Source: Streptomyces sp. P3
GTDB taxonomy: Bacteria > Actinomycetota > Actinomycetes > Streptomycetales > Streptomycetaceae
Length of the DNA: 64,000 nucleotides
Direction of reading: 5' to 3'
Assembly: GCA_016893485.2 (NCBI GenBank)
Contig: JAFEKX020000001.1
Coordinates: 8,511,501 to 8,575,500, forward strand
Below are positions 50,555 to 59,954 of the stretch, in pieces. The stretch's first letter is position 1. Each line of letters opens with the position of its first letter. A program made the translations under genes and the position numbers. The notes beneath the pieces are model-generated. The model saw only the letters and a program-made list of their open reading frames with translations. It had not been told where the DNA came from and searched no databases.

Positions 50555-50697
50555 GGTGCCTTCTCTCCTGTCGCGCGGGTGACGGGACGGTGCCGGCCCG
50601 TCACATTCCGTGCGTAGAGCTACCCCTCGTCGGTCACGACGAGTGATGACTTCGGACGGCGGTCGAGGCACATGCCAACCGCACGTGCTCCCGCACC

Positions 50698-50745
50698 ACC
50701 CCGGATCACTCGGCCTCACCCGTTCGGCGGTATCCGATCCGGGGT
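50698..50745 (-). terminator. Inverted repeat after the GlcD-like oxidase gene
   Basis: ACCCCGGATC (50698-50707) pairs with GATCCGGGGT (50736-50745) across 28 bases, starting 3 bp after the oxidase stop. It probably separates the oxidase transcript from the encapsulin gene downstream on the same strand. Confidence 0.55.
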
Positions 50746-50748
50746 GTC

Positions 50749-52130
50749 TCACAGGGCCTTGCCGGGGTTGAGGATGCCCCTGGGGTCGAACGCCTCCTTC
50801 AGCCGGCGCTGCAACGCGTGGGCGGTGGGCCCGAGTTCGTCCGCCACCCACTGCCGCTTCAACACCCCCACGCCGTGTTCGCCGGTCAGCGTCCCGCCGA
50901 GCCGCAGCGCCAGGGCGAAGATCTCGCCGGCCGCCTCCCAGGCCGCGCCCGGCAGCCGGTCCAGGGACCGATCGACCACGATGATCGGATGGAGGTTGCC
51001 GTCCGCGGCGTGCGCGAGGGTGTAGACCGGCACGTCGTGGCGGGCGGAGACGGCGCGGATCTCGCGGACCGCCTCCGCGAGCCGCGAACGGGGCACGGCG
51101 ATGTCCTCGATCAGCGGCCTGCCCAGCCGCTCCAGCGCGGGCAGGGCCAGCCGCCGGGCCGCGAGCAGGGCCTCTGCCTCGACCGGGTCGGCCGTGGTCT
51201 CGACGGACGTGGCGAGCGGCACGAGCACCCGTGCGACCTGCTCCGCCTCGGCCGTCGCCCCCGCCCCGTCGCACTGCACCAGCAGCAGCGCAGCCCCGCG
51301 CTCGCCGAGCGCCGGATCGATGGCCCGCAGCACCGGCCCGTCGACCAGCTCCGCGAGCGCCGGCACGACCCCGGCCCGCCCGATCGCGTACGACGCCTCG
51401 GCCGCCGTCTCGAACGAGTCGAAGTACGCGGCCAGTGTCGCCGTCGCCACCGGCACCGGGCGCAGCCGCAGCGTCGCCGAGGTGATGACGGCGAGGGTGC
51501 CCTCGGAGCCGGTCAGCAGCGCGGTGAGGTCGTACCCGGTGACCCCCTTCACGGTACGGCGGCCGGTCGTGACCACCGTCCCGTCGGCGAGCACGGCCTC
51601 GAGGCCGAGCACGCTGTCCCGCGTCACCCCGTACTTCGCGCACCGCAGCCCGCCCGCGTTGGTCGCGATGTTCCCGCCGATCGTCGAGATCGCCGCACTC
51701 GCCGGATCGGGCGCGTACCGCAGTCCGTGCTCGGCCGCCGCCCGGTCCAACTCGGCGGTGATCACGCCCGGTTCGACCACGGCGAGCTGGTCGTCGGCCG
51801 ACAGTTCGAGGATGCGGTTCATCCCCGACAGGTCCAGCACGAGGGCGCCCTCACCGGCCGACGCCCCACCCGACAGACCGGTGCCCGCACCGCGCGGCAC
51901 CACCGGCACCCCGAGCGCGTTCGCGTGCCGGAGCGTGACGGTCACGTCCTCGGTGCGCCGCGCGTGCACCACGGCGAGCGGCACACCGTCCGGGCGGGTG
52001 CCCGAACGGTCCGTGGTGTGCGCGGCCAACGTCCGCGGATCCGTGGCCAGTCGGTCAGGCGGCAGATCCCGGGCGAGCAGACCGAGGAGCCGCGCGGCGG
52101 CGGTGGGGGCGGTGGGGGAGCTGTGGTCAC
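50749..52130 (-). CDS. FAD-binding oxidase, GlcD/D-lactate dehydrogenase type (frameshifted near start)
   Basis: Flavoprotein of about 460 residues of the VAO/PCMH family oxidising a 2-hydroxyacid. FAD-binding VPVVPRGAGTGLSGGAS, NIATNAGGLRCAKYGVTRD and VKGVTGYDLTALLTGSEGTL, then the cap domain and C-terminal metal/substrate motif YTLAHAADGNLHPIIV with GGTLTGEHGVGVLKRQW. The N-terminal 10 residues from GTG 52130 are in another frame (C run near 52105), after which AARLLGLLARDLPPDRL continues. It is 51 bp after the sulfur operon and may be read through from it. Confidence 0.88.
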
Positions 52131-52181
52131 CGGTTCCGTACCTTCACTGTGCGTGCCGACAGGGGTTCGTGAGGACGTCCG

Positions 52182-53286
52182 TCAAGGGTTCAACGCCTTC
52201 GTTCCGATGGCGAGCAGGGGAGATGTCCTCCTGCGGCGCGTGCACGGGCGCGCACTGGATGTCCCGGAAGTGCCGTTCCAGCGGATTGCCGCGCGCGAGC
52301 CCGGGGTTGCCGAGCAGCCGTACGGCGAGCTCGACGGCCCGGACGCCGTGCCGGTCGGCCAACACCCTTGCCCCGAGGGCCTGTTCGGGGTGTACGCGGA
52401 GTCGCCCGCGTCCACCCGGGCGGCCCCGCCGAACACCAGCTGCTCGGCGGCGGAGAGCAGCACCTCGATCTCCCCGGCGGTCCTGCGGAAGCGTTCCGTA
52501 CGGGCCACCGGATGGCCGAGGTTGGCGGGCACGCGTGCGTGGGCGAACGTGTGGAAGAAGGACTGCGCCGCCCGCGCCACCCCCAAGTAGAGCGCGGCGA
52601 GGGGAGATGGAGCGAGGCGCCCGCCCGGTTGTCCTGCTCGGCCTGCGCGCCGTACGGGCCGATGCCGATGACGTGCTCGTACGGGACCTCCACGTCTCGG
52701 AACGTCACGTCGTGACTGCCGCTGGCCCGCAGTCCCAACTGGTCCCAGCGGCCGGTGATGTCGATGCCGGGGAGCCGCCGGGCACGAGGAAGGTGCCGAC
52801 GCGCGGCTCGGGCTCGTCCGTCGTGGCCCACACCAGGAACCAGTCCAGGCCCTCCGCGCCGGTCACGAAGCGTTTGGTGCCGCTCAGCGACCAGCCGTCC
52901 GGGGTGCGCCTGGCGAGGGTGGAGGGAAGCCCGCCGCGTGCGGGGGAGCCCAACTCGGGTTCCACGCGTGCGTGGTTGACGAGCACCGGCCGCTCGAAGG
53001 ACTCCTTGACCACCCGCGCGTACAGCTCCTCGGGCCAGTGCGGCTGCGCGGCCTGCCGGGCGTGGGTGTTCAGGGTCATCGCCGCGATCAGGGCCACCGA
53101 CGGGTCGCCCTGCCCGATCCGGTGGAGGATGCGCGCGCTCTCCTCGACCCGGGCGCCCCGGCCGCCGTAGGACTCGCCGATGGTCGCGGTGAGCAGGCCC
53201 GCCTCGTGGGCGATACGGAGGGAGTCGGCGGGGAAGGCGCCCGACTGGTCGTAGCCGGGGGCCAGTTCGGCGATGCGGGCGGTCAC
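52182..53286 (-). CDS. Acyl-CoA dehydrogenase-fold monooxygenase, SfnB/DszC-like (frameshifted)
   Basis: About 370 residues. ACAD blocks: AHEAGLLTATIGESYGG, PSVALIAAMTLNTHARQA, TLARRTPDGWSLSGTKRFVTG, WDQLGLRASGSHDVTFRDVEVP, and the C-terminal helical part VRLLGNPGLARGNPLERHFRD. Together with SsuD-type enzymes this fold acts as an FMNH2-dependent monooxygenase in organosulfur use (SfnB, DszC); that role is inferred from the operon. The frame changes near 52770, 52605, 52395 and 52220; corrected end LAIGTKALNP at 52182. GTG 53286 overlaps the upstream stop. Confidence 0.82.
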
Positions 53287-54290
53287 AGGGCCTTCTTCAG
53301 GTCGGCGGTGAGTTCGGTGGTCCAGAAGGACTTCACGTCCAAGTGCTCCTTGAGCGCGCCGAGTTCGGTGAAGGCGTCGGCCACCTTCTGCTGCGAGGCG
53401 ATCGCGTCGGCGCCCACCGTCCGTGCCTGCGACGGACGTTGCTTCTGTCCGGCGACCAGGTCCGACTCGGCCTGCGCGAACGGCTGGTGGGTGGCCTCGG
53501 CGATGACCTTCGCGAAGCCTGCCTCGTGGCCGGCGCGGACGTAGGCGTACGCCTTGGAGATCCGGGCGATCAGGTCCGCCGCGGCGGCCCGTTGCGCGGG
53601 GCTCTTGAGGACGCTGTCGCGGGCGGACCAGAGGAAGTTGCCGGACAGGATGTCCGCGCCGGAGCCGACCGTCGTCGCGCCCTGCTGGTGGGCGGTGGTG
53701 ATCGACGTGCCGTAGGAGGCGAAGGCGTCGATGGAACCGCCGTTCAGGGCCGCCAGGCCGTCGTTCGGGAGCAGCGGCTTGGCGTCGATGTCCGACCACT
53801 TCAACCCCGCCTGCTTCAGCAGCTCGTAGAGGAAGTAGTGGGCGGTGGTGTTCTGCACGTAGCCGACCTTCTTGCCCTTCAGGCCCGCGATGTCGGTCAC
53901 CTTCGAGCCCTTGGGCACGATGACTTCCTGGTTGAGGGTCGCACCGCGTTGGACGGCAACGACCTTGAAGTTCGGCTTGCCGTCGGCGGCCGAGAAGAGG
54001 GGCGGGATCTCGCTGGAGTAGGCCACGTCGAGGGCTCCGGCGCGGATCGCCTGGAGCTGCTGGTCGCCGCCCTGGAAGAGGCTCCACTTCAGCTTGTACG
54101 GGGTGTCGTCGAGGTGGGCGTACTTGAGGACGGCCGAGCTGACCTTCCAGCCGGTGTCCCCGACGCGCAGGGTGACGGAGGAGACGTCGGACGAGGACTC
54201 GGCCGTCGCGCTGCCCGAGCAGGCCGCGGCGAACGGCAGGAGCAGGACGAGGGCGGCGGCGGACGCGCGCAGGGTGTGGCGCAACAACAC
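53283..54290 (-). CDS. ABC transporter substrate-binding lipoprotein, sulfonate/SsuA-like (first of two)
   Basis: Intact, 335 residues from GTG 54290 (GGAG 5-8 bp upstream). Lipoprotein signal LVLLLPFAAACSGS with the lipobox Cys at about residue 22. SsuA-like fold: VTLRVGDTGWKVSSAVLKY, DVAYSSEIPPLFSAADG, LKGKKVGYVQNTTAHYFLYE and SIDAFASYGTSITTAHQ. It should deliver an aliphatic or aryl sulfonate to the SsuBC transporter. It differs strongly in sequence from the second SBP in the operon. Confidence 0.88.
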   Translation of the reverse strand: MLLRHTLRASAAALVLLLPFAAACSGSATAESSSDVSSVTLRVGDTGWKVSSAVLKYAHLDDTPYKLKWSLFQGGDQQLQAIRAGALDVAYSSEIPPLFSAADGKPNFKVVAVQRGATLNQEVIVPKGSKVTDIAGLKGKKVGYVQNTTAHYFLYELLKQAGLKWSDIDAKPLLPNDGLAALNGGSIDAFASYGTSITTAHQQGATTVGSGADILSGNFLWSARDSVLKSPAQRAAAADLIARISKAYAYVRAGHEAGFAKVIAEATHQPFAQAESDLVAGQKQRPSQARTVGADAIASQQKVADAFTELGALKEHLDVKSFWTTELTADLKKAL

Positions 54291-54334
54291 GGGCTCTCCA
54301 TAAGGGGGTTCGCAATCAGGAGGGGACGGACAGG

Positions 54335-55435
54335 TCAGGCGGCGTGCGAGGCGGTGGCCCGGTGGGCGAGCTCCTGGCGGACCAGCGGCAGGACGTGCCG
54401 GCCGTAGTCGATCGCGTCGTTGAGCGGGTCGTAGCCGCGGATCGACAGCAGGTCGCAGCCGATGTCGACGTAGTCGAGCAGGGCCTGCGCGACCGTCTCG
54501 GGCGTACCCACCAGGGCAGTTGACGCCCCCGCGGCGTTGGTGGCGACGGCGGGCGCGGTCCACAGGCAGCGGTCCTGCACCTCGCCGCGCTCGGCGATGT
54601 CGAGGAGGCGCTGCGAGCCGACGTTCGCCGGGCGGCCGGTGGTGCGGTAGTGGCGGAGCAACTCGGTGTTCCTCGCCTGGTCCTTGAGGACGCCGAGGGT
54701 GTGGTGCGCCTTCTCCCAGGCGAGTTCCTCGGTGGGCGCGATGATCGGCCGGAAGGACACCCAGATCCGGGGATGCGGGCGCCCGGCGGCGTCCGCGACC
54801 GCGTTGACGGCGGCGATCTGCTCGGCCGTCTCCTTGAGCGGCTCGCCCCACAGCCCGAAGATGTCGCCCTGCTGGCCGCCCACCCGGTACGCGTCCTGCG
54901 AGGAGCCGCCGACCGAGATCGGGACGAGCCCGTTCACCGGCTTCACGTCGGAGTGGTAGCCCTCGAACCGGAAGTGCCTGCCCTCGTGCGAGACCGGCCC
55001 CTCGGCCTGCCACACCTTCCGCAGGATCTGGATGTACTCGTCCGAACGCTCGTACCGCTCCGCCTTGTTGAGGTAGTCGCCCTCCCGTCGCTGCTCCTCG
55101 TCGCTGCCCCCGGAGATGATGTGCAGCGTCAGCCTGCCGTTGCTGATCTGATCCAGCGTGGCCAGGGCGCGGGCCGCGTGCGTCGGGAAGATGACGCCGG
55201 GCCGGTGCGCGAGGATCGGGCGGACCCGCTCGGTGTGGGTGGCGACGAACTGGGCGACCTGGAAGGCGTCGGGCGAGGCCGAGTGGTAGGCGACCAGGGT
55301 GTGGTCGAAACCACCGTCGTCCAACGCGCGGGCGTACTTGCGGAGATGGCCGACGTCGAACCCGGTACGGCTCGCGGCGGCGGGACCCAAGGCCCCCGCG
55401 TCCGTGTGGACGGCGCTGATGAACTCGACGGGCAT
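54335..55435 (-). CDS. ssuD: FMNH2-dependent alkanesulfonate monooxygenase
   Basis: Intact 366-residue luciferase-like monooxygenase that releases sulfite from alkanesulfonates. Typical blocks: LRKYARALDDGGFDHTLVAY, HRPGVIFPTHAARALATLDQ, NGRLTLHIISGGSDEEQRREGD (flavin phosphate region), RSDEYIQILRKVW, and VPISVGGSSQDAYRVGGQQG. No dedicated flavin reductase (SsuE) is encoded in the operon, so FMNH2 must come from elsewhere. Confidence 0.92.
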   Translation of the reverse strand: MPVEFISAVHTDAGALGPAAASRTGFDVGHLRKYARALDDGGFDHTLVAYHSASPDAFQVAQFVATHTERVRPILAHRPGVIFPTHAARALATLDQISNGRLTLHIISGGSDEEQRREGDYLNKAERYERSDEYIQILRKVWQAEGPVSHEGRHFRFEGYHSDVKPVNGLVPISVGGSSQDAYRVGGQQGDIFGLWGEPLKETAEQIAAVNAVADAAGRPHPRIWVSFRPIIAPTEELAWEKAHHTLGVLKDQARNTELLRHYRTTGRPANVGSQRLLDIAERGEVQDRCLWTAPAVATNAAGASTALVGTPETVAQALLDYVDIGCDLLSIRGYDPLNDAIDYGRHVLPLVRQELAHRATASHAA

Positions 55436-55459
55436 GAGCGAACTCCTAGGAGGGGAAGG

Positions 55460-56428
55460 TCATTTGAGCAGGGAGGTGTCGGCGGACTTCGCCACGTCGA
55501 CGTTCGGGTCGAGGACCCCGATGCCGTTCATGAGGTCGGCCACCTGCTGGACGGTCCTGTCGACGTCAGACGACACCGGCAGCACCTGGCTGTAGGCAGC
55601 CGAGGCGAGCGTCTTCGCCACGGTGGCGTCGGCGCCGTTGCGCTCCTCGATGGCCTTCGCGTACGCGGACTGATGGGTGCTCGTCCACTTCAGCGCCGTG
55701 CTCAGACGTTGGAGGAAGTCCGAAAGGGCCTTCTTCTTACCGGAGTTGGCGAGGGCTTTCTCGGAGGCGTTGATGAACCCGATGCCGCTGACCCGGCCGT
55801 CCCCGCCGTCGACGAGGAGCTTGCCGCCCTGCTCCAGGCCGACGGCCTGGTAGACACCGAACGTCGCCCAGATCTTGATCTTCCCGGAGGCGAACGCGGC
55901 CTGCGCGTCGGTCGGCAGCAGGTACTGCACCTTGACGTCCTTGTAGCTCAGCCCGTTCTGCCTCAGCACGTTGGCCAGCAGGTATTCCGAGATGCTGCCC
56001 TTCGCCGAGGACACGACGACCTTCTGCCCCTTGAGGTCCTTCACGCTGTCGATGCCGGAGTCCTTGCGGACGACGATCCCGACATGCGTGCCGTCGTTCT
56101 TCAGGGCGGCGACGTTCTTGATCTTGACGCCACCGCTGAGCGCCTGGAGCGCGGGCAGGTCGGCGGAGAACCCGGTGTCGGCGGCGTCCGCCTGCACGGC
56201 CTGGTAGAGCAGGGCCGCACCCTGGAACTCGGCCCATTTCACCTTGTACTTGGCGCCCTTGAGTGCGTCCGACGCGGCGATGATCGTCTGGAGTGTCTTG
56301 GCCTGGTCGCCGATGGTGAGGGTGACCTGCCCGCCGGCGGAGGCGTCCGCCGAGGAGTCGGCACCGCAGGCGCTCAACGCCAGCACGGCGGTCAGGCTCA
56401 GGGAGGCGGCGGCGATGCTGCGGATCAC
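55460..56428 (-). CDS. ABC transporter substrate-binding lipoprotein, SsuA-like (second of two)
   Basis: Intact 322 residues. Lipobox LTAVLALSACGADSS (Cys about residue 21), then QVTLTIGDQAKTLQTIIAAS, GAKYKVKWAEFQGAALLYQA, DLKGQKVVVSSAKGSISEYL and FASGKIKIWATFGVYQAVGL, the NMT1/SsuA periplasmic-binding pattern. Two SBPs with one ATPase and one permease suggest the transporter accepts two sulfonate classes. Confidence 0.9.
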   Translation of the reverse strand: MIRSIAAASLSLTAVLALSACGADSSADASAGGQVTLTIGDQAKTLQTIIAASDALKGAKYKVKWAEFQGAALLYQAVQADAADTGFSADLPALQALSGGVKIKNVAALKNDGTHVGIVVRKDSGIDSVKDLKGQKVVVSSAKGSISEYLLANVLRQNGLSYKDVKVQYLLPTDAQAAFASGKIKIWATFGVYQAVGLEQGGKLLVDGGDGRVSGIGFINASEKALANSGKKKALSDFLQRLSTALKWTSTHQSAYAKAIEERNGADATVAKTLASAAYSQVLPVSSDVDRTVQQVADLMNGIGVLDPNVDVAKSADTSLLK

Positions 56429-56488
56429 GAGGGGTTCCTTCCAACGTGCGGGTCACGCCGAGCCAGTTCAGGAGGCGGGCGCGCAGGG

Positions 56489-57139
56489 TCACGAACTCGG
56501 GGCGGTCAGATCACGGGGCCGGGGCAGATCGACGGTCAACTCATGGGCGATGCGCCCCTCGTCCATCACCAGGACCCGGTCGGCGAGCAGCAGCGCCTCC
56601 TCCACGTCATGGGTGACCAGGAGGATCGCGCACCCGTGCAGCCGCCACAGCTCGGCGACGAGCGCCTGCACCCTGCCCCGGGTCAGCGCGTCCAGCGCGC
56701 CGAACGGCTCGTCCAGCAAAAGGAGTTCGGGCTCACGCACCAGGGCGCGCGCCAGCGAGACCCGCTGCGCCTGCCCGCCGGACAGCGTCTTGGGCCATAC
56801 GGTCGCCCGCTCCGCGATGCCGACCTCGTCCAGCGCCTTCACCGCGAGCACCCGGTCCGGCCGCCCGGGCAACCCGAGCACGACATTGCGCCACACCTTC
56901 AACCAGGGCAGCAGCCTGGGCGATTGGAAGGCAGCGCTGCGCCGCGCGGGCACCGTCACCTCGCCGCCTATCTCGTCGTCGAGCCCGGCGAGGATCCGCA
57001 GCAGCGTCGACTTGCCGCAGCCGCTGTGCCCGAGCAGGGCCACGAACTCGCCCTCACGGATGTCGAGATCGAGATCGTGCAGCACGGTGTTGCCGTCGAA
57101 GGCCCGCGAAAGCCCCCGTATTTCCACGGAGTTGGCCAC
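56489..57139 (-). CDS. ssuB: Sulfonate ABC transporter ATPase (C-terminal frameshift)
   Basis: About 216 residues as read: Walker A LLGHSGCGKSTLLRI, Q-loop region AFQSPRLLPWLKVW, signature LSGGQAQRVSLARAL, Walker B ELLLLDEPFGALD and H-loop LLVTHDVEEAL. GTG 57139 is 2 bp after the ssuC stop. Restoring one C near 56507 continues DLTAPEFVTLRARLLNWLGV, a natural SsuB tail, so the true stop is probably further downstream, close to or overlapping the next gene's start. Confidence 0.92.
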   Translation of the reverse strand: MANSVEIRGLSRAFDGNTVLHDLDLDIREGEFVALLGHSGCGKSTLLRILAGLDDEIGGEVTVPARRSAAFQSPRLLPWLKVWRNVVLGLPGRPDRVLAVKALDEVGIAERATVWPKTLSGGQAQRVSLARALVREPELLLLDEPFGALDALTRGRVQALVAELWRLHGCAILLVTHDVEEALLLADRVLVMDEGRIAHELTVDLPRPRDLTAPSS

Positions 57140-57141
57140 GA

Positions 57142-58017
57142 CTACGCCTCACCCTCGAAGTTGGCCCGCCAGGTCAGCAGCCGGCGCGACAGGATCCGTA
57201 CGGCGAAGTCGCAGGCCAGCCCGAGCAGCGCGTACACGACGAGGCACAGCACGATGACGTCCGTACGGAAGTACTGCTGGGCGTTGCTCATCAGATAGCC
57301 GAGCCCCGCGTCCGCGTTGATCTGCTCGGCGAACACCAGCGCCAGCCAGGCGGTGGACAGCGCGTACCGCAGGCCCACGAGTGCCCCGGGCAGCGCGCTC
57401 GGCAGAATCACGTACTTGATCAGACCCGAGCCGCCCGAGCCCCATCATCCGTGCGGCCTCGACGAGTTGGGCGTCGGTCGAACGGATGCCGCCGTAGATG
57501 TTGAAGTACAGCGGATACGTCACCCCGAGCGCCACGAGCGCGATCTTCGGGGTCTCCTCGATGCCGAACCAGACGATGAACAGCGGGATCAGCCCCACCC
57601 AGGGGATCGCCCGGAACATCCCCATCGAGGAGTCGATGACGTCCTCGCCGAGCCGGAACAGCCCGGCCAGCAGCGACAGGACCAGCGCGACCGTCGCCCC
57701 GATCAGGAAGCCGATGGCTGCACGGCGGCCCGACGCGGCGATGGCGTGCGGGAGTTCACCGTTCTTCGTCAGGTCCACCGCCTGCTGGATGACGTCGACG
57801 GGGAGGCCAGCACCGATTCGGGGAGCACTCCGGTCGCGGAGGTCAGGAACCAGAGCAGGACAAGTCCGACGGGTCCCGCCGCTCGGCGAACCGAACGGGG
57901 CACGGTGAAACGGCGGTTGACCTTCGCGGCCCCTCGGATGGTGACCCGGGTGGACGGTGCGGCGGCGACTTCCTTCTGCTGCGGCAGCACGGCCGCGTCC
58001 AGCGGTTCTGTCGTCAT
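57142..58017 (-). CDS. ssuC: Sulfonate ABC transporter permease (frameshifted)
   Basis: About 292 residues with six hydrophobic segments. N-terminus TEPLDAAVLPQQKEVAAAP, helix 1 GPVGLVLLWFLTSATGVLPE, then VALVLSLLAGLFRLGEDVID, PWVGLIPLFIVWFGIEETPK, the coupling-helix region VEAARMMG, and GLRYALSTAWLALVFAEQIN with a C-terminal VYALLGLACDFAVRILSRRL. The frame changes near 57808 and 57435. Starts by ATGA overlap with the sulfurtransferase gene. Confidence 0.9.
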
Positions 58018-58854
58018 GGCCGGTCTCCCGTCGCCGCCGGGCGCGCGGGGTCGGCGGACCAGGCGGACCAGGAACCCGGGAAGAGCGTCGCCTCGAACCC
58101 GGCGATCTCCAGCGCCGCGATCTGATGGGCGGCGGTGACACGGACCCGCAGTACACGCCGATGCGTGCCGCCGTGCCGGCCCCGCGCTCCTCGAACCGCT
58201 TGCGCAGCAACTCCGGTGCCAGGAACGTCCCGTCCGCCGCCAGGTTCTCCCCGGTCGGCGCGGAGACGGCCCCCGGATGTGCCCGGCGCGCGGGTCCACC
58301 GGCTCGACCTCACCCCGGTAGCGCTCCCCGGCGCGGGCGTCCAACAGCAGCCCCGATACGGCGAGTTCGGCGGCCCCGTCGGCATCGGTGATCGGCAGCG
58401 CACCCGGGCGGAGGGTGATGTCACCGGGTGCCGGAACGGCGGGGACCCCGGACTCCAGGGGCAGTCCCGCCCTCCGCCAAGCGCCCAACGCCCCGTCCAG
58501 CAGGGTCACGTCGGTGACGCCCGCGTGGCGCAGCAGCCACCAGGCGCGGGCGGCGGCCGTGTTGCCCAGGTCGTCGTAGACGACGACGTGCCGGCCGTCG
58601 CCGATGCCCCAGCGGCGGGCGGACTCCTGGAGTTCGGTGAAGTCGGGAGGGAGTGTCGACCGCTCTCGGGGCTCGGCGGTGCGGCCAGCTCGGTGTCCAG
58701 GTCGACGTAGACCGCGCCGGGGATGTGGCCGTCGGCGTAGTGGTCGCGGCCGGGGGGTCGCCGAGGGCCCAGCGGACGTCGAGCAGGACGGGGGCTGCTC
58801 GGAGCCGAGGAGTTCGGACAGCTCGGCGACCGAGGTCGTCACGCGGCCGGTCAT
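58014..58854 (-). CDS. Thiosulfate/3-mercaptopyruvate-type sulfurtransferase (two rhodanese domains; frameshifted)
   Basis: About 280 residues. First rhodanese domain: VAELSELLGSEQPP, HVVVYDDLGNTAAARAWWLL and VTLLDGALGAWRRAGLPLE. Second domain: LLLDARAGERYRGEVEPVDPR, then GHI, and the active-site loop YCGSG with catalytic Cys, ending SWSAWSADPARPA. The frame changes several times between 58800 and 58680 and again near 58280 and 58140. In a sulfonate operon it probably moves sulfane sulfur toward cysteine or detoxifies it. Confidence 0.85.
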
Positions 58855-58870
58855 GTCAACTCCTGGGCAA

Positions 58871-59614
58871 TCAGGGGCAGTTCACGGATGTCTGGGGTCT
58901 GACCGGCATCACCGGTCTCACGGGCTTCGGGAACCTCGGGGCCAGCCGGAGCCGTTCGAGGAACAGGACGACCGTGGCGGCGGCGGTGCGGTGCAGGGCG
59001 TCGTTGAGGACGTCGTGCCGGCCGCCGTGGAAGACGACGGTGTGCACGCCCGGGTGACCGTCGTAGACGCTCAGCGCCCGGTCGAGCGGGCTGATCGTGT
59101 CGTCCTCGCCGTGCAGGGCCAGGACCGGGACGTGCACCAGGTCGAGGCGCGGTGCGGGCAGTTCGGGGGTGTCGTCGAGGGCGCCGCGCCGGAACTCGGG
59201 GTCACTGGTGAGGCGGCCCTGATGGGTCGGGCAGGCGGTGCGGGCCGCGGCCTCCTCCTCCCAACTGCCCGCCGTCCAGGCACCGGTGGGCAGCCCGGCG
59301 AGGATCAGGGCGTCGACGCCCGCGGTCCGCTCGGCGGCGAGCTGAAGGGCGTAGAGCGCGCCCGTGTCGGAACCGACGAGCACCTTCGGGCCGGGCAGCG
59401 ACTCGTCGGCGAGCAGCTTGGCGGCCTGCTCCAGGACGGCGGGGTCGTCGGTCGGGTCGCCGAGGGCGCGGACGCGGTAGGCGTCGAAGCCGAGACGGCG
59501 GCCGAACCGCTCGTAGACACCGCCGTGTTCGCCCCGCCCGGCCAGCACGATCAACGTGCCGCGCGCGGCGAGGCCTTCGGGTTCGTCCCAGGACGAGACG
59601 GAGGAAGAGGGCAT
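58871..59614 (-). CDS. Alpha/beta hydrolase
   Basis: Intact, 247 residues. GTLIVLAGRGEHGGVYERFG opens the fold, the nucleophile region is VLVGSDTGALYALQLAA (GxDxG: Asp in place of Ser), the acid strand VPVLALHGEDDTISPL and the His in HGGRHDVLNDALHR. An Asp nucleophile would point to a dehalogenase/epoxide-hydrolase-like or non-hydrolytic role instead of an esterase. First structural gene of the organosulfur operon, 150 bp after the leader peptide. Confidence 0.82.
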   Translation of the reverse strand: MPSSSVSSWDEPEGLAARGTLIVLAGRGEHGGVYERFGRRLGFDAYRVRALGDPTDDPAVLEQAAKLLADESLPGPKVLVGSDTGALYALQLAAERTAGVDALILAGLPTGAWTAGSWEEEAAARTACPTHQGRLTSDPEFRRGALDDTPELPAPRLDLVHVPVLALHGEDDTISPLDRALSVYDGHPGVHTVVFHGGRHDVLNDALHRTAAATVVLFLERLRLAPRFPKPVRPVMPVRPQTSVNCP

Positions 59615-59763
59615 GGGGTGGCAACTCCCAACGAGGGGAAAGGAGAGGGGATTTGAGGGTGGGGGAGGAAATGAGCAGGCCGGAGCCGCCGTCACGTGTC
59701 AGTGCGCGGGGCGGACGTGATCAGCGGGAACTCGGAAAGGGGGTGCCGCGGAGAGGCGGTGGG

Positions 59764-59850
59764 TCAACGACAGCGCGCGCTGCACGCCACGCCGAAGTCG
59801 ATGACTCGGCGCTGCGTCAGAAGGGCAGCGAAAGCGGTCGTGTGCAGCAT
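59764..59850 (-). CDS. Cys-containing leader peptide of the sulfur operon
   Basis: 28-codon ORF (ATG 59850, TGA 59764) starting MLHTTAFAALLTQRRVID and ending VACSARCR. This matches the actinobacterial family of short leader peptides that have a basic LTxRRxxD core and a C-terminal Cys-x-x-x-Cys-Arg, found upstream of sulfur assimilation genes. In such leaders, ribosome stalling at Cys codons under low cysteine is thought to control the operon. It lies 149 bp upstream of the hydrolase start; no unambiguous terminator hairpin is visible between. Confidence 0.75.
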   Translation of the reverse strand: MLHTTAFAALLTQRRVIDFGVACSARCR

Positions 59851-59954
59851 GCGCCCATCATGGCCGCGCGCGACCGATCGCGTCCAACGATGATTCCGCA
59901 TCGAAACCGATCAGCTCTCGCGATCGTTGCCCGCGACAGGCTACCGTCACCGGC

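Noticed and set aside
51101..53170. A 689-residue plus-strand open frame
   Set aside because: Antisense to the GlcD-like oxidase and the SfnB-like gene; Ser/Arg/Ala-rich with no motif.
54650..57298. An 882-residue plus-strand open frame
   Set aside because: Antisense to ssuD, the second SsuA and ssuB, all of which have complete conserved motifs.
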